From contig JAAETT010000073.1 of assembly GCA_024228115.1 (NCBI GenBank), forward strand, positions 1 through 60,790: a DNA stretch of 60,790 bases, written 5' to 3'. A program made the translations under genes and the position numbers. The stretch is from a bacterium (GTDB taxonomy: Bacteria > Myxococcota_A > UBA9160 > UBA6930). Of this stretch, positions 44,354 through 52,747 are shown one piece after another (position 1 is the stretch's first letter; the number at the start of each line of letters is the position of its first letter). The notes under the pieces were generated by a model. That model made no database searches, was not told where the DNA came from, and worked only from the letters and a program-made list of their open reading frames with translations.

Positions 44354-45229
44354 ATGCGTTCCTGGGTTCTTCCGCTGCCGGCTCCTCCGGGGAGTGCACG
44401 TGTTTCCTTGCTCTCGCGCACGATCGACGCGCCTCTCGCGATGATTCTCCTGGCCGTCCTTCTATCGAGGGCCCAGCGGATCGCCGTTCGCGTGCCCGGA
44501 GCTTCAGGTGTTGAGTCTCTCGGCGACGTGCATCAGGTTGGGAAAGAGGCACGCTTCATCTCGGAGAAGTTTGCCGCCAGGGGCCGCATTCATGCAGAGC
44601 TCGCTCACGAGATCGGCAAGCCCCTGGGTGTGCTCGAGGTGCTTGCCTGCAAGCTTCGCGACGGGTCCATCGAGCCCGAGCGTCAGGCTGATGCGCACGC
44701 GTCGATGGCCCGTCTGGCGGGCCAGCTACGGGAACTCGTTCGGAGTGTGCTCGAGCAGGACCAGGAACCCGTCGCTTCGGATCCAGTCCATCTCGCAGAT
44801 TTGATCGAGAACGCACGACGCGAGGTCGAAGACGTGCACGGATCGGGCCGGGTCGTGGTCCATCCCTTGCCGCGCCTGCCTCATCTACCGATCGGTTCGG
44901 AACGCCTCGGCCGCGTCCTCGTCAATCTTCTCGACAACGCAATCGAAGCCGTCGACGACCTTCGGCCGGTCGAGCTGCGTGTTCTCTGCGTCAATCACAC
45001 GCTTCATCTCGAAGTCCGGGATGAGGGTGCCGGAATTCCCGGCGAGCACCTGCATCGCGTGATGGATCCGTTCGTGAGCTTTCGACACGGGGGCTCCGGG
45101 CTGGGCCTTTGGATCTCGCGGAAGATCGTCGCGGAGTTGGGCGGAAGTCTCGAGATCGAATCCGAGTCGGGCTGGGGAACGATTGCACGAGTCCGGATCC
45201 AATTCGCCGAGGCTGAGGCCGCGGCATGA
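44354..45229 (+). CDS. Sensor histidine kinase
   Basis: A 291-residue kinase. A short hydrophobic stretch (APLAMILLAVLLSRAQ) near residue 30 may anchor it. The H-box is AELAHEIGKPLGVLEV (about residue 83), the N-box NLLDNAIEA, G1 RDEGAGIP and G2 GGSGLGLWISRK. No PAS or sensor domain is evident, so the signal input is unclear. It overlaps the response regulator start by four bases. The precise start is uncertain because the only -10-like box (TAGAAT) lies just before the ATG. Confidence 0.9.
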   Translation: MRSWVLPLPAPPGSARVSLLSRTIDAPLAMILLAVLLSRAQRIAVRVPGASGVESLGDVHQVGKEARFISEKFAARGRIHAELAHEIGKPLGVLEVLACKLRDGSIEPERQADAHASMARLAGQLRELVRSVLEQDQEPVASDPVHLADLIENARREVEDVHGSGRVVVHPLPRLPHLPIGSERLGRVLVNLLDNAIEAVDDLRPVELRVLCVNHTLHLEVRDEGAGIPGEHLHRVMDPFVSFRHGGSGLGLWISRKIVAELGGSLEIESESGWGTIARVRIQFAEAEAAA

Positions 45230-46443
45230 ATCAGGTGATTTCGGTCCTGGTCGTGGACGATTGCCCCGAAGCGCTGGACTTGATTGCGGGAGAGTTCGCA
45301 ACGCCGGATTTTTCAGTGACGCGAGCTGCGGATGGGGCTGAGGCATGGCTCGCCTATCAACAGGAGAACCCGGACGTCATCGTCAGCGATGTGCGAATGC
45401 CCGAAGCTGACGGTTTCGACCTGCTCCGAAATATCCGATCCGCATCGAGCGTTCCCCTCGTGTTGTTGACGGCCTACGCGGAGGTTTCAGCGGCGGTTTC
45501 CGCGTTGCGAAGCGGGGCCGATGACTACCTTCGCTTTCCCGAAGATCTCGAAAGGCTTGAACCTCTTGTTCGCGGGCTCGTTCGGCGCAGGGGGCTGGCT
45601 CCGGGCGACGAGGCCGAGAGACTCTTGACGGGCCACTCGCGGGAGCTGGACGAGGTGCGCCAGGCCATCCGGATCCTGGCGCCGGTGGATGCGCCCGTAT
45701 TCGTAACGGGAGAAAAGGGGGTGGGGAGAGCCCGGATCGCGGAGGCGTTGCACTCTCTCTCGGGTTCCAGACATCCACTTCTAAGGGTCGACAAGGAAAC
45801 ACAGGGGCTCCCGGATGGACACGGAGCGATATTGCTATGCGACATCGATGCGTTTCCGGTTCCCGAGCAACGCCGTTGGTTCACCGAACTACACAGGATC
45901 CGGGGCCAGAGTTCCGATTTTTCCCGGATCTTGGCGACCGGGAGAGAGGGTGCCGGCACCGCGCAGGATGGGACCAGCCTCGATGCGCGTCTCTACAAGG
46001 AACTCAACACGCTTCGTATTCGTGTTCCAGCCCTGCGTGAACGGCCAGCCGACATCGAGGCCCTGGCTCACGAGTTGATGGCAGAAGCCGCTCAGAGCAT
46101 GGGCATCGAAGGCCATCGGCTCTCGGACGAGGCGATCCAAGCCCTCCTGGGGCAACCCTGGCCAGGGAACATCCGCGAGCTCAAGAACGTGCTGGAAAAA
46201 GCGCTGGCCTATGCCGGGGGGCGAGTCGTCTCTGGAGCGGCGATCCGGGAAGCCATCCGGGCGGTCGTCTGTCAGCAGCATGAAGGCCTCTTGCAGCGCC
46301 GGGCCGCACGGCATGCGGCAGAGCGAGACGAACTGGTCGATCTGCTCGATCAGTGTGGCGGAAACATGGCGGAGATGGCACGGCGTCTCGGGATGACACG
46401 GGGCGCCGTGGCCTATCGATTGAAGAAGCACGGGTTGGCCTAG
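45226..46443 (+). CDS. NtrC-family-like response regulator lacking GAFTGA and Walker Lys
   Basis: A 405-residue protein: receiver (residues 6-115), degenerate AAA+ domain (about 135-330) and Fis-type helix-turn-helix at the end (NMAEMARRLGMTRGAVAYRLKKHG). The receiver keeps D11, D12, D55 and T82, but the conserved Lys is Phe104 (DDYLRFPED). Walker A is GEKGVGRARIA, with Lys replaced by Arg. The usual ELFGHExGAFTGA block is missing and Walker B is LLCDID. PWPGNIRELKNVLEKAL is retained. It therefore probably does not activate sigma54 polymerase and may act as a DNA-binding repressor or sigma70 regulator, as proteins such as TyrR do. Confidence 0.88.
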   Translation: MNQVISVLVVDDCPEALDLIAGEFATPDFSVTRAADGAEAWLAYQQENPDVIVSDVRMPEADGFDLLRNIRSASSVPLVLLTAYAEVSAAVSALRSGADDYLRFPEDLERLEPLVRGLVRRRGLAPGDEAERLLTGHSRELDEVRQAIRILAPVDAPVFVTGEKGVGRARIAEALHSLSGSRHPLLRVDKETQGLPDGHGAILLCDIDAFPVPEQRRWFTELHRIRGQSSDFSRILATGREGAGTAQDGTSLDARLYKELNTLRIRVPALRERPADIEALAHELMAEAAQSMGIEGHRLSDEAIQALLGQPWPGNIRELKNVLEKALAYAGGRVVSGAAIREAIRAVVCQQHEGLLQRRAARHAAERDELVDLLDQCGGNMAEMARRLGMTRGAVAYRLKKHGLA

Positions 46444-46638
46444 TGTTCCGAGCAGTGCCGCTTTGGCGTTTTCTGTCGGAATCGGTGGCTTTCGAACCTT
46501 CCAGGGGACGCCATCAGCAGATTAGGCTCACCCGCATGACACGGCTGACGTCGTTTCGCATGCGACATACGGGATCAACCTGTCCCGTCGTTCTCTTGAT
46601 GGCAGGTTTCGCAGGGCCCGATGACAAGGAGTACGGAA

Positions 46639-47547
46639 ATGTCTCAGATCTCAGGTGAGCGAAGGCCGCCGAGTCCGCCCATGCGATCGTTTGGTGCTTC
46701 GTGTGGCTCGCATGAGCTCTTCGATCCCCTGGCGGGAGAGAGTCCGGCCATCGCGCGTGTGCGCGAGTGGCTGCGCGGCCTGGCCGCCCTGCGTGCACCC
46801 GTCTTGCTGCTCGGGGAGCCCGGAACCGGATGCCGAGCAGCCGCAAGGCGACTGCACTCCATGGGGCCGGAGCCCGATGCAGCGTTCGTCGTTGTAGCCG
46901 TAGAAAATGGTGATCCGGAAACGATTCCACTCCGCGGAACGATCCATCTGCTCGGGCTCGAGCGGTTGGCGCCCGACGGGCAGAAGCGGTGGCGCCGGTT
47001 CGTGGAGTCTTCCTCCAACGGGGCCCGCCTGATCGGTTCGGCGGACCCTCTGTTCCCGGATCAGATCGCTCGCGGTGAGTTCGATGCGGATCTTGGGCAG
47101 GCGCTGCAGCGCTTCGAGGTGCGTCTACCCGCCCTCCGGAACCGTCGGGCGGATCTTCCCGGGCTGACGGCAGGGATTCTCACATCGATCGGTCACGAAC
47201 TGGGTCGGTCGGATCGGCAGCTCACCCCGGGTGCTCTTCGTCGCCTGGCCCACGAGCGATGGCCGGGCAACTTGAACGAGTTGCGGCGCGTCATCGAGCG
47301 CCTGGTGGCGTATTCAGAGCATCCGCAGATCGGCCTGCCGGAGGTGGAAGCCGTGCTCGAAGAACTCCGCCCCTCCGTTGCTGATCTGCGCGCGCACCGC
47401 GAGCTGGAAGAGCGGGAAATGCTGATCCGAAACCTCCAGGAGACCGGCGGAAACGTCACGAATACCGCTGAGCGGATGCAGCGCAGCCGCGCGGCCATCT
47501 ACCGGCTGGTCGAGAAACATGGAATCGCGTTGCGGCGTGAGGGCTGA
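46639..47547 (+). CDS. Degenerate NtrC-like AAA+/Fis regulator without receiver
   Basis: A 302-residue protein with an excellent ribosome binding site (AAGGAG nine bases before the ATG). There is no receiver domain. Walker A is LLLGEPGTGCRAAAR, with Cys in place of Lys. GAFTGA is absent. Sensor and linker motifs (RLPALRNRRADLPGL, RWPGNLNELRRVIERLV) and the Fis-type helix-turn-helix (GGNVTNTAERMQRSRAAIYRLVEKHG) remain. It looks like a truncated paralog of the upstream response regulator, placed 195 bases downstream, and may modulate the same promoters by mixed oligomers. This is inference. Confidence 0.85.
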   Translation: MSQISGERRPPSPPMRSFGASCGSHELFDPLAGESPAIARVREWLRGLAALRAPVLLLGEPGTGCRAAARRLHSMGPEPDAAFVVVAVENGDPETIPLRGTIHLLGLERLAPDGQKRWRRFVESSSNGARLIGSADPLFPDQIARGEFDADLGQALQRFEVRLPALRNRRADLPGLTAGILTSIGHELGRSDRQLTPGALRRLAHERWPGNLNELRRVIERLVAYSEHPQIGLPEVEAVLEELRPSVADLRAHRELEEREMLIRNLQETGGNVTNTAERMQRSRAAIYRLVEKHGIALRREG

Positions 47548-47734
47548 CTAGCAGCGCCGCGTACGCGGGCGCCCCGTTTCCCCAGAGCCCCTTGCTCCGG
47601 TTCAGCCTGATCCGGCAGTTCTGCCGCCGATCGATCGGACGCATCAGCCCCTGGTCGACACGAATGGCCGCCAGGTGGCCGATGGCTCGGAAGGCACTGG
47701 GAATCCCCGGCTGTCGGGCCCTTGCGCCCAAAAC

Positions 47735-47748
47735 TAGAACATGTTTCA
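47735..47748. promoter_or_regulatory. KstR-like operator candidate before the steroid operon
   Basis: TAGAACATGTTTCA fits TnnAACnnGTTnnA, the mycobacterial KstR consensus, around the perfect palindrome AACATGTT. It lies in an AT-rich spot 60 bases before the first acyl-CoA dehydrogenase start. The rest of 47548-47808 shows no gene I can support. A degenerate 14-base match can occur by chance. Confidence 0.45.
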
Positions 47749-47808
47749 ATTCTGCCCTCGAGGCTCCTCCGGCTGGATGGGGCTAACCGCGAGAGGCTGT
47801 CTTCCCCC

Positions 47809-48990
47809 ATGCACATCGATTTCACCCCCGAGCAGAAGGCCCTGCGCCAGGAGCTGCGGGCCTATTACGCCGGTCTTCTGCAAGGTGATCTGCGCCGGCG
47901 GCTGGATGAAGAATGGGACCTGCTCGGTGGGCCGGCGTTTCGTGAGGCCATGGGGCGGATGGGGAAGGACGGTTGGCTGGTGATCGGTTGGCCCGAAGAA
48001 TGGGGTGGCCAGGGCCGCGGGCATATCGAGCAATTCATCTTCTGGGATGAGACGTATCGCGCGCGCGCTCCGCTTCCGCTGATCACCGTCAACACGGTCG
48101 GGCCGATGCTGATGCAGCACGGTACGAAGGAGCAGCAGGACGCGCTGCTGCCGAAGATCCGCGACGGTGAGTTGATGGTTTCGATCGGCTACACGGAGCC
48201 GAATGCGGGGACCGATCTTGCGTCGTTGCAGACACGCGCCGTTAGGGATGGCGACGAGTGGGTGATCAACGGGCAGAAGGTCTACACGACCCACGCCCAC
48301 GATGCGGACTACGTATGGTTGGCCTGTCGCACGGATCCGGATGCACCGAAGCACAAGGGCATCTCGATCATCCTCGTGCCGACCACCGATCCCGGTTACA
48401 CGGCGACGCCGATCGAAACGATCGGTGGTGAGATCACCTACGCAACGTTCTACGAGAACATCCGCGTGCCTGTCTCGAATACGATCGGGCCTGAGAACGG
48501 CGGCTGGGGGTTGATCACCGGGCAGCTCAACCTGGAGCGCATCACCCTCGCCATGCCGGCCAGCCTCGACCGGCTGTTCGATGAGGTGTGGGCCTGGACG
48601 GAGAAGACGGAACGCCCGGGCGGTGGACGCATGCTCGACGAGCCGTGGGTGCAGCAGAGCCTGGCGAAGGTCTATGCCGAGGTCGAAGCGCTCAAGGTGA
48701 TGAACTGGCGTTCTGCCTGGCTGATCGATCAGGGAACACCAGGAATGGCGGAATCCTCGGCGGTCAAGGCCTTCGGCACCGAGATGGTGATCGATTGTTA
48801 CCGGTTGTTGCAAGAGATCACGGGCCAGGCTGGAATCGTGCGGCGCGGGGAAGGTGGAGCACTCTTCGGCGGGTTGCTCGAAAGCGCCTATCGAATGGCG
48901 ATGGTGAATACCTTCGGCGGCGGTGTGAACGAAGTGCAACGCGACATCATCGCGGCGGCCGGCCTCCAGATGCCCCGCGCCCGGCGTTAG
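47809..48990 (+). CDS. Acyl-CoA dehydrogenase, ChsE2/FadE29-like
   Basis: A 393-residue acyl-CoA dehydrogenase that closely resembles Mycobacterium FadE29 (ChsE2): IDFTPEQKALRQELR, GWPEEWGGQG, IGYTEPNAGTDLASL, NGQKVYTTHAHDADY, WLACRTDP, KHKGISIIL and the closing FGGGVNEVQRDIIAAAGL. ChsE2 pairs with ChsE1 to dehydrogenate the three-carbon steroid side-chain CoA thioester, using FAD. The pairing with the gene at 49990 supports this. The start is ATG 47809; a longer reading upstream is not needed. Confidence 0.9.
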   Translation: MHIDFTPEQKALRQELRAYYAGLLQGDLRRRLDEEWDLLGGPAFREAMGRMGKDGWLVIGWPEEWGGQGRGHIEQFIFWDETYRARAPLPLITVNTVGPMLMQHGTKEQQDALLPKIRDGELMVSIGYTEPNAGTDLASLQTRAVRDGDEWVINGQKVYTTHAHDADYVWLACRTDPDAPKHKGISIILVPTTDPGYTATPIETIGGEITYATFYENIRVPVSNTIGPENGGWGLITGQLNLERITLAMPASLDRLFDEVWAWTEKTERPGGGRMLDEPWVQQSLAKVYAEVEALKVMNWRSAWLIDQGTPGMAESSAVKAFGTEMVIDCYRLLQEITGQAGIVRRGEGGALFGGLLESAYRMAMVNTFGGGVNEVQRDIIAAAGLQMPRARR

Positions 48991-49008
48991 TCAGAAGGGA
49001 GAGACGAA

Positions 49009-49986
49009 ATGCCTCTGACCCCCGACCAGAAGAAAGAACTCGAAGCGAAGCTGAACGAGTTCGTGGGCAAGCCGATCGGTCCGCCCAAGACCGGCCGCGA
49101 TGCGGTGAACGAACCGATGATCCGGGCGTGGTGTGACGCGATGGGCGATACGAACGCCGCGTATCTCGAACCCAGTGCCGCAAAGGACTCGTGCCATGAA
49201 GGGATCGTCGCGCCGCCGACGATGCTCCAGGCATGGACGATGGACGGCTTCGAGATGCACGAGGGCTACGACGAGCCGACCAACGGTGTGCAGCGCATCC
49301 ACAAATTGCTGACGGATCATGGCTACACATCCGTCGTCGCGACGAATACCGAACAGGGATACACACGCTACCTGGAGCCGGGCGACGAAGTGACCGAGGA
49401 GACCGTGATCGAATCGGTTTCCGAAGAAAAGGCCACGGCGCTCGGAATCGGTTACTTCATCGACACGCGGTCGCGCTACACGGACCAGAACGGCGATGAA
49501 ATCGGCTGGCTGACGTTCCGCGTGCTCAAGTTCATCCCCGCTCAGCAGGCTGCGGCGGCCGATTCAGGCGAGACGGCAGCGGCCGCTGCGCCCGCGCGGA
49601 TCAAGGCGCCGATGGGCCACGACAATGCTCCATGGTGGAACGAAGTCGAGGCCGGGAAGATTCCCATCCAGACATGCAACCAATGCGGCAAGCTCTTTCA
49701 TCCGCCGCGCCCGATGTGCGGCGAGTGCGGTGCGATGGACATGGGTTACATCGCGGCCTCCGGGAAGGGCACGGTGCATACCTACACGGTGATGCACCAT
49801 CCCCAGTTCCCCGGCTATGACTTCCCGATCCTCGCAGTACTCATCGATCTGGAGGAAGGCACCCGGATCGTGTCGAATCTGCTCGGCTGCAAGCCCGAAG
49901 ACGTGCACATCGGAATGGCGGTCCAGGGCGCGGTAGAAGAGGGCGACGATGGCCTGAAGCTGCCCGTCTTCCGCCCGGCGGCCTGA
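49009..49986 (+). CDS. ChsH2-like MaoC-DUF35 hydratase subunit
   Basis: A 325-residue fusion: a MaoC/FAS1-like hot-dog domain (residues 1-180, with VNEPMIRAWCDAMGDTN and EGIVAPPTMLQAW), an Ala-rich linker, and a C-terminal DUF35 zinc ribbon and OB fold (CNQCGKLFHPPRPMCGECG near residue 223). This architecture is that of mycobacterial ChsH2. With ChsH1 it hydrates the unsaturated side-chain CoA ester, and its DUF35 domain also binds the aldolase Ltp2. ACAD genes lie on both sides. Confidence 0.9.
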   Translation: MPLTPDQKKELEAKLNEFVGKPIGPPKTGRDAVNEPMIRAWCDAMGDTNAAYLEPSAAKDSCHEGIVAPPTMLQAWTMDGFEMHEGYDEPTNGVQRIHKLLTDHGYTSVVATNTEQGYTRYLEPGDEVTEETVIESVSEEKATALGIGYFIDTRSRYTDQNGDEIGWLTFRVLKFIPAQQAAAADSGETAAAAAPARIKAPMGHDNAPWWNEVEAGKIPIQTCNQCGKLFHPPRPMCGECGAMDMGYIAASGKGTVHTYTVMHHPQFPGYDFPILAVLIDLEEGTRIVSNLLGCKPEDVHIGMAVQGAVEEGDDGLKLPVFRPAA

Positions 49987-49989
49987 ACC

Positions 49990-51135
49990 TTGGAGTTCAC
50001 GTTCACCGAAGAGCAGGAGACGGTTCGCGAGTTGGCTCGCGAGATCCTCGAGAAGGAAGCGTCCACGGATCGCGTCAAGCAGGCGTCGGCTAGCGAGTCT
50101 GCACAGGACGATGAGCTCTGGGCGAAACTGGCGGAGGCCAACCTGCTCGGTATCGCCATCCCCGAAGCCCACGGCGGCATGGGGATGGGATTCCTCGAAC
50201 TCTGCTGTCTGCTCGAAGAAGTGGGCCGGGTCGTTGCGCCGGTTCCTGCACTGGAGACGTTGGTGCTCGGTGCGTTGCCCATCGTTTCCTACGGCACCGC
50301 GGCGCAGCAGGCGGAGTGGTTGCCGCGCATCGCGGCCGGCAAGGCGCAGCTGGGCGCGGCCCTGCTCGACGCGGATTCGGCCGAGGTGGCAGCCCCGGCC
50401 ACGATCGCTCGAGCCGAGGGAGTCGATTTCGTTCTCGAAGGGCGCAAGTGCTTCGTGTCAGCCGCCTCCAGAGCTGATCGCATACTCGTGCCGGCTCGGT
50501 TGGAAGGAGCGGACGGCAAAGTCGCGATCTTCCTCGTCGATCCGAACGGACCGGGCGTGAAACTGTCCGGAAGTCGAATCTCGACCGGCGCCCTGCTCTT
50601 CGAGATGGAGCTCTCGGGCGTGAGAGTCGATGCAGACGAACGCCTCGGCGGTGAGGAAGCCGACGGTGAGAAGATCTTGACCTGGCTCCACGAGAGAGCG
50701 CTCGTCGCTACGGCGGCCATCCAGATTGGCGTTTCCGAACAGGCACTCGATATCACCGCCGGCTACACGCGCGAGCGCGAGCAATTCGGTGTTCCGATCG
50801 GAACCTTCCAGGCCGTCCAACACCGGGCTGCGGATTGTTTCATCGACGTGGAGGCCCTGCGTTGGTGCACCTGGCGAGCCGCATGGAAGCTCGCCGACGG
50901 TCAGCCGGCAGCACGCGATGCGGCGGTCGCGAAATACTGGGCCTCGGAAGCCGGTTCGAGGGTGGCCAAGGCCAGCGTCCATCTTCACGGCGGCATCGGC
51001 TCGGATGTGGACTACCCGATTCAGCGATATTTCCTGTGGGCGCGGGCCTTGGAGCTTCAACTCGGCTCGGCATCGCCGCAGCTCGCGTGGCTCGGTAGCG
51101 ATCTCGCCAGGACGAGACTGGAGGAATCCGTATGA
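49990..51135 (+). CDS. Acyl-CoA dehydrogenase, ChsE1/FadE28-like
   Basis: A 381-residue acyl-CoA dehydrogenase-like protein. It resembles FadE28 (ChsE1) in its divergent N-terminus, VGRVVAPVPALETLVLGALP, KQFGKP-like EREQFGVPIGTFQAVQHRAAD and the closing HLHGGIGSDVDYPIQRYF. It starts at TTG 49990, three bases after the previous stop. It should form the partner subunit of the 47809 gene product, as these ACADs are heterotetramers in steroid degradation. Confidence 0.88.
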   Translation: MEFTFTEEQETVRELAREILEKEASTDRVKQASASESAQDDELWAKLAEANLLGIAIPEAHGGMGMGFLELCCLLEEVGRVVAPVPALETLVLGALPIVSYGTAAQQAEWLPRIAAGKAQLGAALLDADSAEVAAPATIARAEGVDFVLEGRKCFVSAASRADRILVPARLEGADGKVAIFLVDPNGPGVKLSGSRISTGALLFEMELSGVRVDADERLGGEEADGEKILTWLHERALVATAAIQIGVSEQALDITAGYTREREQFGVPIGTFQAVQHRAADCFIDVEALRWCTWRAAWKLADGQPAARDAAVAKYWASEAGSRVAKASVHLHGGIGSDVDYPIQRYFLWARALELQLGSASPQLAWLGSDLARTRLEESV

Positions 51136-51551
51136 CGACTTCCCTCTCCCTTTCGGACGTCGGTGTGGGTGACGAGCTCCCCGCGCTGGACGTCCCGCTC
51201 ACGACGGCGGTCATCGTGGGCGGCGCGATCGCCTCCCGGGATTTCACGCCGGTCCACCACGATCGTTCAGCGGCCAATGCCCAGGGCCTGAATGACGTCT
51301 TCATGAACATCCTGACGACGAATGGCTACGTCGGGCGGTACGTCACGGATTGGGCGGGCGTCGATGCATGCATCAGAGGCCTGGCAATCAAGCTCGGCAC
51401 ACCCAACGTCGCAGGGGACACGATGAAGATGCGCGGCAAGGTGGTGGAGAAGGGGGACGACGGAACGATCGTCGTGGAAGTCGTTGGAAAGAACTCGTGG
51501 GGCAACCACGTTGAGGGCAAGGTGACCGTGGCCCTGCCTGCGGGAGCTTGA
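51132..51551 (+). CDS. ChsH1-like MaoC hydratase subunit
   Basis: A 139-residue single hot-dog domain protein of the MaoC-like type. FTPVHHDRSAANAQGLNDVFMN carries the hydratase Asp/His pair typical of R-hydratases. It matches ChsH1, the partner that supplies the active site in the ChsH1-ChsH2 enoyl-CoA hydratase of steroid side-chain degradation. Start ATG 51132 overlaps the upstream stop, and its stop overlaps the Ltp2-like start. Confidence 0.88.
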   Translation: MTTSLSLSDVGVGDELPALDVPLTTAVIVGGAIASRDFTPVHHDRSAANAQGLNDVFMNILTTNGYVGRYVTDWAGVDACIRGLAIKLGTPNVAGDTMKMRGKVVEKGDDGTIVVEVVGKNSWGNHVEGKVTVALPAGA

Positions 51552-52729
51552 GCATGGCGGGCACTCTTCACAATCAGGCCGCCATCGTGGGAATCGGCGA
51601 GACGAAGTACACGAAGAACTCCGGCGTTTCGGAGCTGGCATTGGCATCCGAGGCCGTCCGAAAGGCGATTCTCGATGCCGGCCTCCAGCCGAAAGATATC
51701 GACGGTCTCACCACCTTCATCCTCGATACCAACGATGAGGTCGAGGTGGCGCGTTCGGTAGGCTGCGGAGACATCACGTTCTTCAGCAAGATCGGCTACG
51801 GAGGTGGTGCAGCCATCGGCATCATCCACCAGGCGGTCATGGCCGTGGCGACCGGTGCGGCGAACTATGTCGTTGCCTATCGCGCGCTGAATGGACGATC
51901 GGGCCAGCGTTATAGCGATGGCGTCTCCGGGGACATCGTCACGACGGATCTCATCCACTGGAGCTGGTACATGCCATGGGGCCTGCTCACGCCGGCCAGC
52001 TGGGTGGCGATGTTCACCCAGCGCTACATGCATGATTTTGGAGCCAAGCCCGAAGATCTCGCCGAGGTGGCGATCGCCACGCGGGACCATGCGGTGAAGA
52101 ACCCCGCCGCGTTCTTTCATGAGCGTCCCCTCACGATGGACGAGTACATGAACGCGCGCTGGATCTGTGAGCCGTTGCGGCTCTACGATTGCTGCCAGGA
52201 AACCGATGGCGGCTGCGCCGTGGTCATCACGACCCCCGAGCGTGCGAAGGATCTGGCCCAGCCGGCGGCCGTCATCCGCGGCGTTGCCCAGGCCTCCGGC
52301 GACGACCAGGAACAGATGACGAGTTTCTATCGGCCGCAGATCTCCAACATCCCGGAGATGGAGCTGGTGGCAAAGCAGATGTACGGAATGGCGGGCCTCG
52401 GACCGGATGACATCGATGCGGCCATCATCTACGACGCCTTCACCTCGATCGTCTTGATGCAGCTCGAGAGCTTCGGTTTCTGCGGGCCCGGCGAGGCCAA
52501 GGATTTCGTGAAGGATGGCGCGCTGCGCGCAGATGGCGGCCGCCTGCCCACCAATACCCACGGTGGTCAGCTTTCCGAGGCCTACATCCATGGCGTCAAT
52601 GGCATCGTCGAAGGCACGCGCCTGATTCGTGGGACATCGACGAATCAGCCCGCCAAGAACGATCACGTGTTGGTGACTTCAGGAGTCGGAGTCCCCACGG
52701 CCGCAATGATCCTCGGCCAGCAGAGCTGA
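51548..52729 (+). CDS. Ltp2-like thiolase-fold steroid aldolase
   Basis: A 393-residue thiolase-superfamily protein very similar to mycobacterial Ltp2: QAAIVGIGETKYTKNSG, DGLTTFILDTNDEVEVAR, ITFFSKIGYGGGAA, ICEPLRLYDCCQETDGG, FGFCGPGEAKDFV and PTNTHGGQLSEAYIHG. Ltp2 is not a thiolase. With the ChsH2 DUF35 domain it cleaves the 17-hydroxy side-chain CoA by retro-aldol reaction, releasing propionyl-CoA and a 17-ketosteroid. Gene order beside ChsH1 supports the assignment. Confidence 0.92.
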   Translation: MSMAGTLHNQAAIVGIGETKYTKNSGVSELALASEAVRKAILDAGLQPKDIDGLTTFILDTNDEVEVARSVGCGDITFFSKIGYGGGAAIGIIHQAVMAVATGAANYVVAYRALNGRSGQRYSDGVSGDIVTTDLIHWSWYMPWGLLTPASWVAMFTQRYMHDFGAKPEDLAEVAIATRDHAVKNPAAFFHERPLTMDEYMNARWICEPLRLYDCCQETDGGCAVVITTPERAKDLAQPAAVIRGVAQASGDDQEQMTSFYRPQISNIPEMELVAKQMYGMAGLGPDDIDAAIIYDAFTSIVLMQLESFGFCGPGEAKDFVKDGALRADGGRLPTNTHGGQLSEAYIHGVNGIVEGTRLIRGTSTNQPAKNDHVLVTSGVGVPTAAMILGQQS

Positions 52730-52747
52730 GAAAAGGAGGTACTGCAG

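Noticed and set aside
47456-47749. 97-codon minus-strand frame in the spacer before the steroid operon
   Set aside because: No ribosome binding site, no recognisable family, and it runs antisense into the preceding regulator gene.
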